NCBI GenBank assembly: GCA_037042915.1
Contig: CM073202.1
Coordinates: 1,922,001 to 1,986,000 of the forward strand
DNA: 64,000 nt
Direction: 5' to 3'
Source of the DNA: Auricularia sp. M13
Taxonomy: Eukaryota; Basidiomycota; Agaricomycetes; Auriculariales; Auriculariaceae
Shown here: positions 42,580 through 55,199 of the stretch, one piece after another
Layout of the letters: every line of letters starts with the position of its first letter
Numbering within the stretch: the stretch's first letter is position 1
The notes under the pieces: generated by a model
What the model was told of the DNA's origin: nothing
What the model saw: only the letters and a program-made list of their open reading frames with translations
The model's database searches: none
Translations under genes and position numbers: made by a program

Positions 42580-45501
42580 ATGGCGTCCTCCTGGACCCAC
42601 CAGGAGTCTATCGAGCCCGGGCGCGACCCTCCTGGGCCGGTGGATCGCGAGAAATCGCAGGTGCGAGTTCCAGACAAAACTGGGACTCCTAGAGCGCACC
42701 ACCACTCCCCCTCCGCTTCCCTCGCTTCCATGGAGCTAGATAACGACCCTGCGCACTCCCCCACGACTCTGCAGCGAATTGGCAGCTTTGTGCGGTCGGG
42801 TGTACGCCGGTTGACCCCCAGGAGCACCAGGAGCACCAGGAACGAGCTGCAGAGCAGGCAGCTCACTAGGAAGCGGTCTGACAGCCCTCCTAGACACTCA
42901 GGTGCGCCCCAGCCAGTTTCCAAGCGTTATAGACGCTCCTCCTTTCGTTCTTCGCATCCTGGGGTCGAGACGAACCAGGAGGCTCGCTTTGCAGCCCCTG
43001 GGGACGACCCCTTCGTTTCTGGACTCGATTTTCGCGCACACACATCTCCTACATCCCCTCCTGCATTCCACACCATTCCTGGCACCAGAGCGCACTCTGT
43101 GCGCGTCCCAGGCTCGTTTTTGCGCGAGGGTGACGTGGCCCCATCGGCTCCGGCCGGAGCGGACCGGTACCGCCTCCAGGAAGCGCCGGAACGCGCAGGA
43201 GGAGCCCAGCAGTCCCCTCCAGCCTCCCCAACTCGAGCTGCACACTCTGGTGTGCAGCAGCTGGCTGCACTGACTCCAAATCACTCAGAACACGCTCCTA
43301 CCGCTTCAATGCAGCCCACAGTGTCTGCTCCTCGCCCCCTTAGTGCACTGCACACTGGGGACGAGCCTGCTGCACTCACAACATCTGCTGTGCGCTCTGG
43401 GGTGTCCAAGGATGCCCTGGGCGCAATTCCGGCTCGTTCAACGGGCATTGGTATCGATGACCGGCTGGGGGCTTCAGGAAAGGTGGATGGGCTTGTCCTC
43501 GAGCAGGGCGCCGCATATCGAGCCACTAGCTCACCTGCTGCGCCCAAAACCATCGAAACGAGTTCGGCCTCGCCAGAACAGGCTGAGGGAGCATCCAGAA
43601 TGCAGGGCCTCGTTCCCACCGCTACTGGACGCGCTCCTCGAGTTGCTGCACATGGCAGCGGCTTAGATCGCGTCCCCTCGGTCAGAAATGACTGGGGTGT
43701 TGACTCAGCTCCTGGAGAGCCTCAATCGGCGCATAACTGGGGCAGTTCTGCCCCAGGTGAACCACAGGCAACCAAGTTGTCTTCTGCTGCAACAAAGTTG
43801 CCCTATGCTCGCCCTAGCACCTCAATCCCCCAAGGGGAGACTATGTCAGTCTGTGGTGACGAGGACATGCACTCTGTGCACTCAGTTCATGACTGGAGGG
43901 CACAGAATGTGCCAGCCAACTTGGGCTGTCTGCCAGACGGCACACCACTTGAGGAGGCAGTCAATGACATCAGGTCTGACCTGCAGCACCTCATTGCACG
44001 TGCCACTGCAGTCAATGCGGCTGTCTGGAACGAGGAAGACCAGTACTGGCGCTGGGCAGACCTGTGGACAGCAGAGCGTGTCACTGAGCTTGCCAGAGTC
44101 ATGTGCTCTTCGGCAGCTGCAGGCGAAGCAGAGCAACACCTTGGGTACTTGTCCTGCCCACAGCCCACACTCCTTGACACCCTTGTCTCGGATATGGCCG
44201 AGGTCAAGCGCAACATTGCCTTCCTCACTGCCCAACAGGCCTCTGCGCCTTCAAGTGCCCAACAGCAGCAGCCTGCAGCAGCAGCTGCTGCCACAGCTGT
44301 TCCTGCAAAGGCAAGCGCACCTGGCCGCTCCTATGCGTCGCGTGCTGCTCAGCCAGCTGCCAAAGGCACTGTGGTGCCTGCCCGTCCCAGTGCGGTGCCA
44401 AAGCCACCTCCTACCAATGGTCGTGCGCGCCACCACCCAGGTCGTCTCATCCTGAGCGTCCGTGCCACCCCTGAGCTCACTGCTCATGTGCGCAACAATG
44501 CAAGCCGCTTGCGCGCCGCAGTGAACACTGCGCTTGCTCCTCACAAGAGCAAGTCGCCTGCCAAGCTCCCACTTCGTGTCACAAGTGTGGACACCACCGC
44601 CTCTGGCAACATTGTGGTGGTTGCGGCAGATGGACTGACTTCAGCAGATCTGGTTGAACATGGAGATGCAATTGCGTCTGCCATTGTGCCAGACTCTGGC
44701 TCATTCATCAAGGCGTCTCGCGATGAGCCTTGGCACCAAGTGCTAGTCAATGGTGTCTCGACTCGAGTTCATGACATTGAGGGACTGCCCACTGGGCAAG
44801 ACCTCCTCTCAGACATTGTTGAGTTCAACACTCACAAGTTTGACTGGGCCACCATGCCACGCTGGCTGGGAAGTGCAGCAGACCTTGCTGGCAAGAGCTC
44901 AGGCTCTGTCATTTTGGCATTCCTGAGTGAGGCAGACGCTCGCTATGCAGTTGAGCATGCAGTCAGTGTCTTTGGACGCCTCTGCTCAGTTCGCTACTTT
45001 GAGGACATGCCTCGTCTGCGCACCTGTGACAGGTGTTGCAGCCTTGACCACACTGCTCGCATTTGCGACAAGCCCATGCGCTGTGGAGTCTGCAGTGCCA
45101 GCACCCACACCACTGCCAACCACACTTGCGAGCAGATGGAGTGCGAGTTCTACAGCTCTGTACATGCACCTGGAACTCACTGTGAGCACACTCAGCTCAA
45201 GTGCCCTCACTGTGGTGGGGCACATGTTGTGCGCGACTCCCAGTGCAAGATCTGGCAGCGGCGTCGCATGGCGCTGCGCAAGCCCAGACATGATGCACCC
45301 AAGGCTGCAACTGCGCCCAAGCTGCGCCGCACCAAGAGCAGAGTTGCACTTGGCCCTAAGGCCAATGTGTCTGGCAGCAATGCGGTCCCTCTGGGGACTA
45401 ACTCTCGCTCAGAGGCAGACGCCGCGGCCAAGGCTGCAGCAACTGCAAGCAGCACTCGTGACAAGCCCAGCACACCTGCGCCTGACACTGAGTCTGCATG
45501 A
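42580..45501 (+). CDS. LINE-A ORF1 protein (973 residues)
   Basis: Start ATG at 42580 (MASSWTHQESIEPG). The N-terminal ~400 residues are Pro/Ser/Arg-rich and disordered-looking. A conserved acidic/aromatic region follows (WRWADLWTAERVTELARVM), then a Gln/Ala linker, an RRM-like part (RLILSVRA ... GNIVVVAADGLTSADL ... SGSVILAFLSEADARYAVEH) and three Cys/His knuckles at residues about 816-890. By family knowledge ORF1 proteins coat LINE RNA. The stop overlaps the ORF2 start as ATGA. This is the only full-length uninterrupted ORF1 in the window. The same frame is also open for 101 codons upstream, through the leader and the 3' UTR fragment, but MASSW is shared with copy A4 and is the likely start. 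Confidence 0.9.
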   Translation: MASSWTHQESIEPGRDPPGPVDREKSQVRVPDKTGTPRAHHHSPSASLASMELDNDPAHSPTTLQRIGSFVRSGVRRLTPRSTRSTRNELQSRQLTRKRSDSPPRHSGAPQPVSKRYRRSSFRSSHPGVETNQEARFAAPGDDPFVSGLDFRAHTSPTSPPAFHTIPGTRAHSVRVPGSFLREGDVAPSAPAGADRYRLQEAPERAGGAQQSPPASPTRAAHSGVQQLAALTPNHSEHAPTASMQPTVSAPRPLSALHTGDEPAALTTSAVRSGVSKDALGAIPARSTGIGIDDRLGASGKVDGLVLEQGAAYRATSSPAAPKTIETSSASPEQAEGASRMQGLVPTATGRAPRVAAHGSGLDRVPSVRNDWGVDSAPGEPQSAHNWGSSAPGEPQATKLSSAATKLPYARPSTSIPQGETMSVCGDEDMHSVHSVHDWRAQNVPANLGCLPDGTPLEEAVNDIRSDLQHLIARATAVNAAVWNEEDQYWRWADLWTAERVTELARVMCSSAAAGEAEQHLGYLSCPQPTLLDTLVSDMAEVKRNIAFLTAQQASAPSSAQQQQPAAAAAATAVPAKASAPGRSYASRAAQPAAKGTVVPARPSAVPKPPPTNGRARHHPGRLILSVRATPELTAHVRNNASRLRAAVNTALAPHKSKSPAKLPLRVTSVDTTASGNIVVVAADGLTSADLVEHGDAIASAIVPDSGSFIKASRDEPWHQVLVNGVSTRVHDIEGLPTGQDLLSDIVEFNTHKFDWATMPRWLGSAADLAGKSSGSVILAFLSEADARYAVEHAVSVFGRLCSVRYFEDMPRLRTCDRCCSLDHTARICDKPMRCGVCSASTHTTANHTCEQMECEFYSSVHAPGTHCEHTQLKCPHCGGAHVVRDSQCKIWQRRRMALRKPRHDAPKAATAPKLRRTKSRVALGPKANVSGSNAVPLGTNSRSEADAAAKAAATASSTRDKPSTPAPDTESA

Positions 45502-48500
45502 GAGACACCACTCGCCCCATTTGTGTCTCCATGACCAATGTGCGACGTCTCAATGACTCGCAGTCTGCACTCTTCACTCCTGGCTCCCATTATGGGACCC
45601 CTCTTGCATCTGATATTTATCTGGTCACTGAACCGTGGTGGCGCGTTGGTGATGAACCAGACGAGCCACACTACTCTGTCAAAGAACCAGCAGGCATGTA
45701 TCCCATCCTGCCAGTTCAAGTAGTGCCTGCTCTTGAGAGGCCACGTGTCTTTGCCTATGCGTCTGCGACACGGCGTGACTTCGAAGTATTTAACCGCTAT
45801 GACCTTGCCCAAGATCTTGACTTTCTCATTCTTGAGATTCGTCAAGGGAGGCGTCCAGCGTTCTTACTTGTCCTCATGTACAATGAGGACGCTCCTGAGG
45901 GGGCTGACCGACTTGGCCGCACTTTTGCGCGCTTCAAGCTCATTGACCTTCCAGACATGCCAATTGCCATTGCCATGGATGCAAATGAACACCACCATGT
46001 GTGGGACTTGTTTGCGGCCAACTCCTCTCGAGGGGGTGAGCAGATGCTGGAGTGGATGGAGGAGCATGGGTTCTCTGTGCTCAACAGTCCTGATGTGGCC
46101 ACTTGGCGCAAGGACAACCACTCTCAGTCCTCTGTTCTGGACTTGGTGTGGCAGAATGACCAAATGGCTGCGCTTGGTCTGCTGCAAGACTTTGCGGTGT
46201 CAGATGACGTCCATGACTTCTCTGACCATCACACTGTCTCCTGGGTCTTTGACCTGGGTGCTGAGGATGTGGACCTTGGTTCTGGAGCCAGCTACAACTT
46301 CAAGCATGCAGATGAGGCCGAGTTCAAGGCAGAGTTTCGCTCTCGCCTGGATCGCCATGCAGCAGTGTTTGCAGAGCTGCAAAGTGCTCCCAAGCACACT
46401 CGCAACACTGAGCTCCTAGAGCGCACTGCAGCAGCACTCCATGAAGCTCTCAATGGTGCCACTCAGGCCAAGGTGCCCAAGAGGAGACCCTCTAAGCACT
46501 CTCAGCCGTGGTGGACTCCTGCACTCACCCAGAGCTTGCAGAAGATGCGAGAGGCTGAGAGAGCTGCACAGGACTTTGCAAGGCGCATGCACCGCTCCAA
46601 TGCAGTCCTGACTGCAACTGCAGCCAGGGAGCGCAACTACCATTGTCGCCAGGTAAAGCGCACCAAGCGTGACTACTGGAACAAGGTAGTGGAAGATGCC
46701 ACTGTGGATGACATCTGGGACATGGGCAAGTGGTCCCAGGGACGTCGGGGGTACCGTTCTCCTGATATTCATCACCCAGATGGCACCTTTGCGCGCACTC
46801 ATGCTGAGAAGTGTGATGCACTGCGCGAGACCTTGTACCAGCGCCCTCCTCACATAGAGGGCCTGGACGAGCCAGACCTGACCACACCACACCCAGAAGA
46901 CATTCCCTACAGGGAGGTCACTCTGGAGGAGGTGAGAGAAGGCATCTTTGGACCTAACCCCCAGAAAGCGCCTGGTGATGAGGGAGTTCCCTACACTGGG
47001 TTGCGCTGGGCTTGGGATGTGGCACAGGAGGAGATTTATCTTCTCATTGCGCGCTGTGCTCTTTGGGGCTACCACCCTCGTCGCTGGAGACGAGCCATTG
47101 CATATGTGCTCAAGAAAGCAGACAAGACTGATTGGTCTAATCCAAGGTCTTACAGACTGATTACCTTGCTTGTCTGCTTGGGAAAAGTCTTGGAGCGCAT
47201 TCAGGCAAAGCGCTTGACCTACATGGCATCTGCCATGGGTCTTGTGCACCCCAACCAGTTTGGGGCCATGCCTGCCTCCTCCACTGTGGATGCTGCTCTG
47301 TGCTACACTCATGATGTGCAGACTGCTCGTGACAAGGGGAGAGAGAGAGAGATTCTTCATTTTTAGACAGCGTAAGCAGGCTACAAATACAGAGCCAAGA
47401 CGCTGTGGAGTGCACAGAGTACACATCCAAATGGTGAACAGGGGGCGAGCAAGGGGGAGGTCGAAACAGGGTTGAAGAGGGATCAAGTGCACACAGGTGT
47501 GAATTCAGGGGGTCGACAAGAGGTTCACAGCAAGCATAGGGAGGGGGGTATAGGGGCATAGAGACCATAAAACAGAACACGCACTCAGGGGGAAAGCAAA
47601 TCAAGTCACATCCATGGCAGTGGCCACCTGGCCACCACCAGATGCCCTCCTAGTTCTCCTGGGACCACCAGCACGGCGAGTCCAGACACGGCAAGCTGAG
47701 TCGCACATCGCGTGGGACCCAGCACAGTGGGGGCAGCACAAGACAGTATGTGCACAGTGTGCAAGACCATCATGGACATCAGCGAAAAAGTCGCACTCAC
47801 TGCAGCCGTGCTCAGAAGTCAAATGACTCTGAGAACACAGGCCACAGCAAGGGGCCTGGGTGCAGGCACGAGCAGTGTGCTCCAAACTGCAGCAGTTGGA
47901 GCAGGGGCGAGGACGACCAGAGTCGTGAAAGCGACGAACACGCATAGCATGGCCACAGAGGAAGACACCATGGCGAAGGACGTACTGCAAGTCGTCTTCC
48001 CGAGTGAAGGAAAGTAGCACAGAGCCAGAGCCCTGCTGTATGATGCGAGTAGGCAGGCCCAACCACATGGGAGGGGCTGCCCAGGCAAACTGGTGGGCAG
48101 TAAACTCCTCCACCTCAGCCTGCAACTCCTGCGAAGTCGGCAGGGGCTGGCCAAGGTCAGGAGGCACAACATCAGAGACAACGGCCTTGAACCAAAGGCT
48201 GTCACGAGCAGCACCAGAAAAGGCGGCCTCCTGGGGCAGGAAGGCAGAGGCGATGAGCGCACTGTGGGGCTCCAAGTCGGCAGCAGTGAGACCTGGCAGC
48301 GCAAAGACAACAACGTTGCCAGAGCGAGTCAGGCCAACACCACTCACCCCAAGCCTGGGATGAGGTGCAGCAGGAGGGGAGACACCAGCGAGGCAGTGTT
48401 GATGGCAGAGCGAGCGGCGGCGGCGTTCTTGACAGCGAGGCGAACAGCAGCACTGGGCTTGACCATGAGGATCAGGCGGCGAGCGTCGTGGCGAGTAAGA

Positions 48501-51500
48501 GGAGTAGCTGAGGCTGGCACGCGGGGCACAGTGGGTGGTGGTGGAGCTGACTTGGCAGCGCGAGCAGCGTAGGAGTCCTTGGCAGGACGAGCAGGAGCAG
48601 CAGCAGCAGGCTGGGCAGCTGGGGCAGACGAGGTTGCAGCAGCAGAACCACACCCAAGGGTGCCCTGAAGCGAGGCTACCATGGCAGAGAGCTTCTTAAG
48701 CTCCTCCTGCTGTGCAAGAAGCAGCTGGAAGGTGGAGGATTGCACCACAGAGCGGCAAAAGTCCTCAACTGCAGCTCCAGCAGCACTAGGAAAGCGGTCC
48801 TTGCGATCATAGATCACCTTGACCATGTCCAGGCAGTAGGTCAGGAAGGAAATAATGTCCCTAGCCTTCCTGGAGGTCACAGGCTTGGCATCCAGTTCAG
48901 CAGCAAGTGTATCAGGGTCCAGAGCATCAGAGTCATTCTGTGGCTCCATATCCTGGTCCTGGTCAGGAGCAACTGGCTGAGAGGGCAGAGCATCCCTAGG
49001 GGCACCCACAGCCGAAGTATCAGGCAGATTGAAGCTGAAGGTAGCCTGCCAGGCAGCAGGGGCAGGAGGAGAGGGTCCGGAAGTATCCGGAGCGGAGTTT
49101 GAAATCGATGAACGCGTAGCCTCCTGAGGCAGCACCTCACCAGTGCTCAACCAGGCACCCTGGGAGCTAGCCCTTTCGGGTGGGAGGTGCTGGGAGGTGG
49201 TGGAGGGAATAGGACCGCTTTTCCTGGACTTTTTAGGCCCAGAAATGCGCCCAGGAGGTGGTGCAGACCCAGCAGAACCTGCAAGTTGCCCAGGACTAGC
49301 CAGAGCACCTACAGGCCGCTTAAGGGGGGCAAGGGAGGGGGGAGTGGTCCTAGAGGGAGGGCCAGGGCCAGAGGTGGGGACAGGGGCAGTGGTGGGGGCT
49401 GGAGTGGCCAAGGCAGGTTGGGCTGGAGCACCCAAGGACATGCCCCACTGGGGAGCCATGAGCAGGCTGGAGCCACTCTTTGGAGGGCCAGGGGGACCCC
49501 CTGGGCCCCTAGGAGGGCCAGTAGGACGAGATGTAGAGGACAGAGTGTGCCAGAGGTAGACTGACTCTGACCAGGTGGTGGTAAGAGTCCAAGAAGCTTT
49601 TTCCTGCTCGTGACAAGGGTTTGGTGACTAGTTCCCTGACCTTTGACATCAAGGGTTACTTTGACTTTGTCAACCACCAGCGTCTCCTGCTGGTCTTGCG
49701 AGAGAAGCGTGTGCCTCTGCCCATTGTGCAGTGGGTTGCATCCTTCTTGCAGGACAGAGAGGCATCCATCTGCCTGGATGGTAGAGTCAGCAGCTGTAAG
49801 CCAGTTGAGAATGGAGTGCCTCAGGGCTCTCCAGTCTCTGGCATCCTCTCTGCCTTCTACTCTACTGGGCTCATTGAGTTCATGCAGCAGAGGCGAGCTG
49901 CTCGCGAGGCAGAGATGCGCCAGCTCAATCCCACATTTGTGGCACCCACCCTATTCCTCTATGTGGATGATGGGAGATGCACTGTGCACTCTGACAGCCT
50001 CGAGCTGAACACTGCTGAGCTGCGCTTCTGCTTCTGCATTATTCGGGAGTGGTTCAACCTGGCAGGTCTTCAGCCTGACCTAGACAAGTGTGAGCTTATG
50101 CACCACACCTGGCGTCGCAAGGATGGCTCCTTTGCTGACATTGCTGCCAATGATGACTTGGCCATGGCCTACACTGATGCTCAGGGCCAGGTTGCTCGCC
50201 TGCGCCCTCTCCCAGTTGTACGCTGGCTGGGGATCTTCTTTGACCCCAAGTTGACCTATCGCGCCCATGTGGACAAGGCCTGCGCCAAGGCGCGCAAGGC
50301 AGCCATGGGATTGCGCATGCTGGCCAACACTGTGTGTGGTCTCCACCAGGGACACATGCGCAGGCTGTACATCTCCTGCATTCTCCCCATTCTCCTCTAT
50401 GCTTCACCAGTATGGTGGATGCAAAGGGCATGGCAAGCTGAGAAGCTCATGCGTGTGCAGAACTTGTGTCTGCGCATGATCTGTGCTGTCTTCAAGACTT
50501 CGCCCATTTATGCTCTTGAGTTGGAGGCAGCTATTCCTCCTATACACTTGGTATTAGACAAGGCGGATGACCTTGCTGCTGCTCACCTACACAAGTTGGG
50601 GCCTTGCAGTCCTGTCTTGCAGCGGCTGCACCCTGCCTGGCACCAGTCTCCAATGGAGAAGCCACCAGTGGTGCACAAGCGTGGTCAAACTCGCTCCTCT
50701 CTTCGCTACCTTGCCAAGCTCACCTCACCTGGCAATGAGCGCATTGAGCCCTTCCACATTGCCCCATGGGCCATTTCTCTGCTTGCAGCTTTTCCGGGTC
50801 GCATCCACCTCAGGCCTGTGCCAAAGGGTGTGAGCAAAGCTGATGCTGCAGAGTCCCATGTCAGACTGGTGCAGATGCTAGAACTCAGCTCTGCAAACCT
50901 GCTGATCTACACTGATGGTTCCCTTTTAGACACTCCAACTGGTCGCAGGACTGGTGAAGCTTTTGTGACCTACCTGGAGGGTCAGGAGCAGTCTTGCGGT
51001 CGCATCCCTATGGGGTCCCAGGCTGAGGTCTATGATGCTGAGATGCATGCCCTCTCTGCTGCCATGGACCATGTTGCCCATTACATGGACTTGCCCATGG
51101 GCTCGGCCTCCCACCTTCACTTCTTTGCTGACAACTCTTCAGCTGTTGAGGCCATTGTCAAGGAGCGTCCTGCTTCTGCCCAGCAGTTTTCCATTTCTTT
51201 CTGCGAGCATGCTCGTGACTTCCTTGCTGCTGATGCGTCTCATGAGGTGACCATCTCTTGGGTCCCCAGCCATATTGGCATAAGGGGCAATGAGCGTGCA
51301 GATGAGTTAGCCAAGGAGGCAGCTCGCATGCAAGGTCCCTCATGGGCCACTGTGTCCCACCTCAAAAGACGTGCCAAGGAGCGTGTCATGGAGACTTGGA
51401 TAGAGGAGTGGGCAGAGTCACCTCCTCGGGGTTTGTATGCCAGGGCAGCCTATGGGCCACCCAAAAGGCGCCCTCCACCTCACTTTTGTGAGCTGCCTCG

Positions 51501-51807
51501 CCGTCTTTATGGACTGGTCATGCAGTGCCGCCTTGGACATGCGTTCATGGGCGAGTACTATCAGCGCCATGTTCCCACTGAAGATGTGACTTGCCCTTGT
51601 GGACACCACTTGCAGACACGCGATCACATCCTTAGAGATTGCGAGCGCCATGACGAGCACTATCACCACTTTGCCTCCTTCAAGCCTGACTTGCTTGGCA
51701 CGCATGCGCTACTCAGTACGCGCAAGGGCATCTCAGCCTTGGCCAAATTCATCCACTCGTCGGGTGCGTTCACCAAAACTGGTGAGCCACCGCCGCAGGA
51801 CCCTTAA
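45498..51807 (+). CDS. LINE-A2 ORF2 (EN-RT-RNase H), split by half-LINE B2
   Basis: Coding blocks 45498-47338 and 49620-51807. With B2 and one target copy removed they add up to 4,029 bp, the exact length of the intact A3 ORF2, so the gene was whole when B2 landed. Endonuclease motifs are in the first block. RT (FDIKGYFDF, YVDD), RNase H and the C-terminal finger are in the second. The break falls just before RT motif A, in RDKG|LVTSS. Confidence 0.92.
47339..49603 (-). mobile_element. Half-LINE (LINE-B) copy B2, full length
   Basis: Minus-strand insertion in A2 ORF2 with target repeat CTGCTCGTGACAAGGG (47323-47338 and 49604-49619). The 5' end at 49603 reads AGCTTCTTGGACTCTTACC after a few extra bases, which resembles the LINE-A 5' end. 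It ends in the same 3' hairpin and (TC)n tail. It has ORF1 only. Confidence 0.9.
47601..49459 (-). pseudogene. LINE-B2 ORF1, one frame change
   Basis: Starts MAPQWGMSLGAPAQP at 49459 and ends TAMDVT at 47601. The reading frame shifts once near 48370-48400, between SAINTA and the downstream PHPRLGVSG block. Pro-rich N-terminus, RRM-like middle (GNVVVFALPGLTAADL) and three Cys/His clusters, homologous in order to LINE-A ORF1. Confidence 0.85.
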
Positions 51808-54800
51808 CCATTCATACAATGGGTTGGGAGGACCATGAGCTGCGCCGTGGCTCCACATGGCTTTGACCATGTTGCGGTGCGCTTTTGTCTGTAGGCTACA
51901 TCCCCACCCATCCAGACTCTGCCCTCTACCCTCTATCAGTCTCTAAGATACTTTTCTTGAGTGTCTCAAGAGATACCACAGTGGCCCTAAAGGGCCACAT
52001 GCAGCTGCTTACCTGCTAACATCTGCTTGCTTATTGGCGAGCTGGTCACTTCATGTGCTGATGAGGCGCATGAAGTTATGGTATGTTTGTATATTTTTAT
52101 TTATTCTATGCCCCTATGCCCCTATACCCCTATGGAACTGCGCTCACAACTTTGTTACACCCAGAATCCACACCAGTTTGCACTAGATCCCTCTACACCC
52201 CTGTTACGACCCCCCTTGCCTGCCCCATGTTGACCCATTGGAATGTACTTTGTACAGACCACAGCGTCTTGGCTCTGTATTTGTAGCCTGCTTACGCTGT
52301 CTAAAATTCAAGAATTTCTCTCTCTCTCTCTCTCTCTCTCTCGCTCTCGTTGATCCTATCCCAGACTACTTCTGCCTCGGCGAAGATCCTCGTTGCCGCT
52401 GTGGGAGTGGTCCGAAGGAATCGGCGCCAGTCAAGTTCTTCGACTGCATCGTATTCGGACTCTTGTCCGTGTGCGCTGCCCAAATCGAAGTCCAAGTCTG
52501 CAGCACCTGCGAGCCCCAAAGCCATCAGAATGCCGGGCCAGACCTGCGCGAGTTCGGTATCTTCAACTTCAATAATTCCCGCCTGTACACGCATGAGCTT
52601 CTCGACAAGTACACTAGCCTCATGACGCTTGCTGAGGTTCCCTTCCACGTGTTCCATATATCCGTTTGTCGAGATTATACCAAGTCGTCAATTCCCTTCG
52701 TCTGCGAGCGGACATTCCGAACAGCATATTTCTCGTTCTCCAGACTCCAGAAGCTGGAGTTAGCTTTGTCTGCGACATCTGCAGTGAAGAACCCGAGGTC
52801 GTCGTGTGTGATGGCGTGACTGCTGGCTTCAGAGCTGCTTGGTGACGGAGTCTCTGCGACCTCCTATGACCATCGATGCGCACGCGTCATCGATACTCAG
52901 CATGAAACCGATGCCAGGGGAGACGTCGTTGGTGAACGGCGATGTCAGAAAGCGCGCCCAACAGGCAGTTCGATGGCGCCTGAAGTTGCGGCAGGGAAAG
53001 ACGCCTCTTGCTCCAGGCGACGATTCGGAGGAGTCCCTTGACGAAGATGTTGATGCTGAGGGAGCGGAGCGCGTGGCGAATAAACGACGCAACAAGAGAG
53101 ATGCGGAAGATAAGGCCATGAGAAAGAAGTTGCCTGGGATTGTGGACGAACTCGCGAAGCAGAGCCGTGAATTAGCACAGATGTTCAGCATATATGTAGC
53201 GACCGATTTGAAGAGCCTTGACAGCACCGTCTTAAAGAATTACTTGCATCTATTGGAGCAGGTGGGTTCGTTTCCTTTCCAGGGTAATGTTGTCTCTAAC
53301 ATCGTATTTAGCTGCTGGCATTGTTGCGGTTCCTGGCGATGTTCTTCGCCCACGCCACTCCCGCGTTGTTTCGTCGACGCTCAGCCCATGCTCGTCGCCC
53401 TCCATTCCTATTACCTCGGACCCTTGACCTCGGTCGACACACTCCCGCAATGCCCTTTGGAGTCGCTCGCCAGACGTCACCCCTCTCTCGTCGCCGCGCC
53501 GATGCATCCCAGCACCGTCGGCAAAAAGCTTCTTGAACTCCGACTTCCACCAAGTCCGAGTCAGTGGAGCAATTCTCGCTTTTCCAGCGCGCCCCTTCAT
53601 CCGCCTCTTCGATCTAACGATCATGGCATCTTCCTGGACCCACCAGGAGTCTATCGAGCCCGGGCGCGACCCTCCTGGGCCGGTGGATCGCGAGAAATCG
53701 CAGGTGCGAGCTCCAGACAAAACTGGGACTCCTAGAGCGCACCACCACTCCCCCTCCGCTTCCCTCGCTTGCATGGAGCTAGATAACGACGCTGCACACT
53801 CCCCCACAACTCTGCAGCGAATTGGCAGCTTTGTGCGGTCGGGTGTACGCCGGTTGACCCCCAGGAGCACCAGGAGCACCAGGAACGAGCTGCAGAGCAG
53901 GCAGCTCACTAGGAAGCGGTCTGACAGCCCTCCTAGACACTCAGGTGCGCCCCAGCCAGTTTCCAAGCGTTATAGACGCTCCTCCTTTCGTTCTTCGCAT
54001 CCTGGGGTCGAGACGAACCAGGAGGCTCGCTTTGCAGCCCCTGGGGACGACCCCTTCGTTTCTGGACTCGATTTTTGCGCACACACATCTCCCACATCCC
54101 CTCCTGCATTCCACACCATTCCTGGCACCAGAGCGCACTCTGTGCGCGTCCCAGGCTCGTTTTTGCGCGAGGGTGACGTGGCCCCATCGGCTCCGGCCGG
54201 AGCGGACCGGTACCGCCTCCAGGAAGCGCCGGAACGCGCAGGAGGAGCCCAGCAGTCCCCTCCAGCCTCCCCAACTCGAGCTGCACACTCTGGTGTGCAG
54301 CAGCTGGCTGCACTGACTCCAAACCGCTCAGGACACGCTCCTACCGCTTCAATGCGGCCCACAGTGTCTGCTCCTCGCCCCCTTAGTGCACTGCTGGGGA
54401 CGAGGCTGCTGCACTCACAACATCTGCTGTGCGCTCTGGGGTGTCCAAGGGTGCCCTGGGCGCAATGCCGGCTCGTTCAACGGGCATTGGTATCGATGAC
54501 CGGCTGGGGGCGTCAGGAAAGGTGGATGGGCTCGTCCTCGAGCAGGGCGCCGCATCTCGAGCCACTAGCTCACCTGCTGCGCCCAAAACCATCGAAACGA
54601 GTTCGGCCTCACCAGAACAGGCTGAGGGAGCATCCAGAATGCAGGGCCTCGTTCCCACCGCTTCTGGACGCGCTCCTCGAGTTGCTGCACATGGCAGCGG
54701 CTTAGATCGCGCCCCCTCGGTCAGAAATGACTGGGGTGTCGACTCAGCTCCTGGAGAGCCTCAATCGGCGCATAACTGGGGCAGTTCTGCCCCAGGTGAA

Positions 54801-55199
54801 CCACAGGCAACCAAGTTGTCTTCTGCTGCAACAAAGTTGCCCTATGCTCGCCCTAGCACCTCAATCCCCCAAGGGGAGACTATGTCAGTCTGTGGTGACG
54901 AGGACATGCAGTCTGTGCACTCAGTTCAGGACTGGAGGGCACAGAATGTGCCAGCCAACTTGGGCTGTCTGCCAGACGGCACACCACTTGAGGAGGCAGT
55001 CAATGACATCAGGTCTGACCTGCAGCACCTCATTGCACGTGCCACTGCAGTCAATGCGGCTGTCTGGAACGAGGAAGACCAGTACTGGCGCTGGGCGGAC
55101 CTGTGGACAGCAGAGCGTGTCACTGAGCTTGCCAGAGTCATGTGCTCTTCGGCAGCTGCAGGAGAAGCAGAGCAACACTTTGGGTACTTGTCCTGCCCA

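Larger units (their letters stand above)
42484..52341 (+). mobile_element. LINE-A copy A2, full length, carrying half-LINE B2
   Basis: The target repeat CGCTCTCGTTGATCCT (41993-42008 and 52342-52357) encloses A2 and the fragment before it. The 5' end is AGCTTCTTGAACTCC, with a leader of about 95 bp, then ORF1, ORF2, a 3' UTR (51808-52310) with the CAGCGT...ACGCTG hairpin, and a (TC)n tail. Half-LINE B2 (47339-49603, minus) is inserted in ORF2 with its own 16-bp target repeat. Both ORFs are otherwise complete. Confidence 0.92.
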
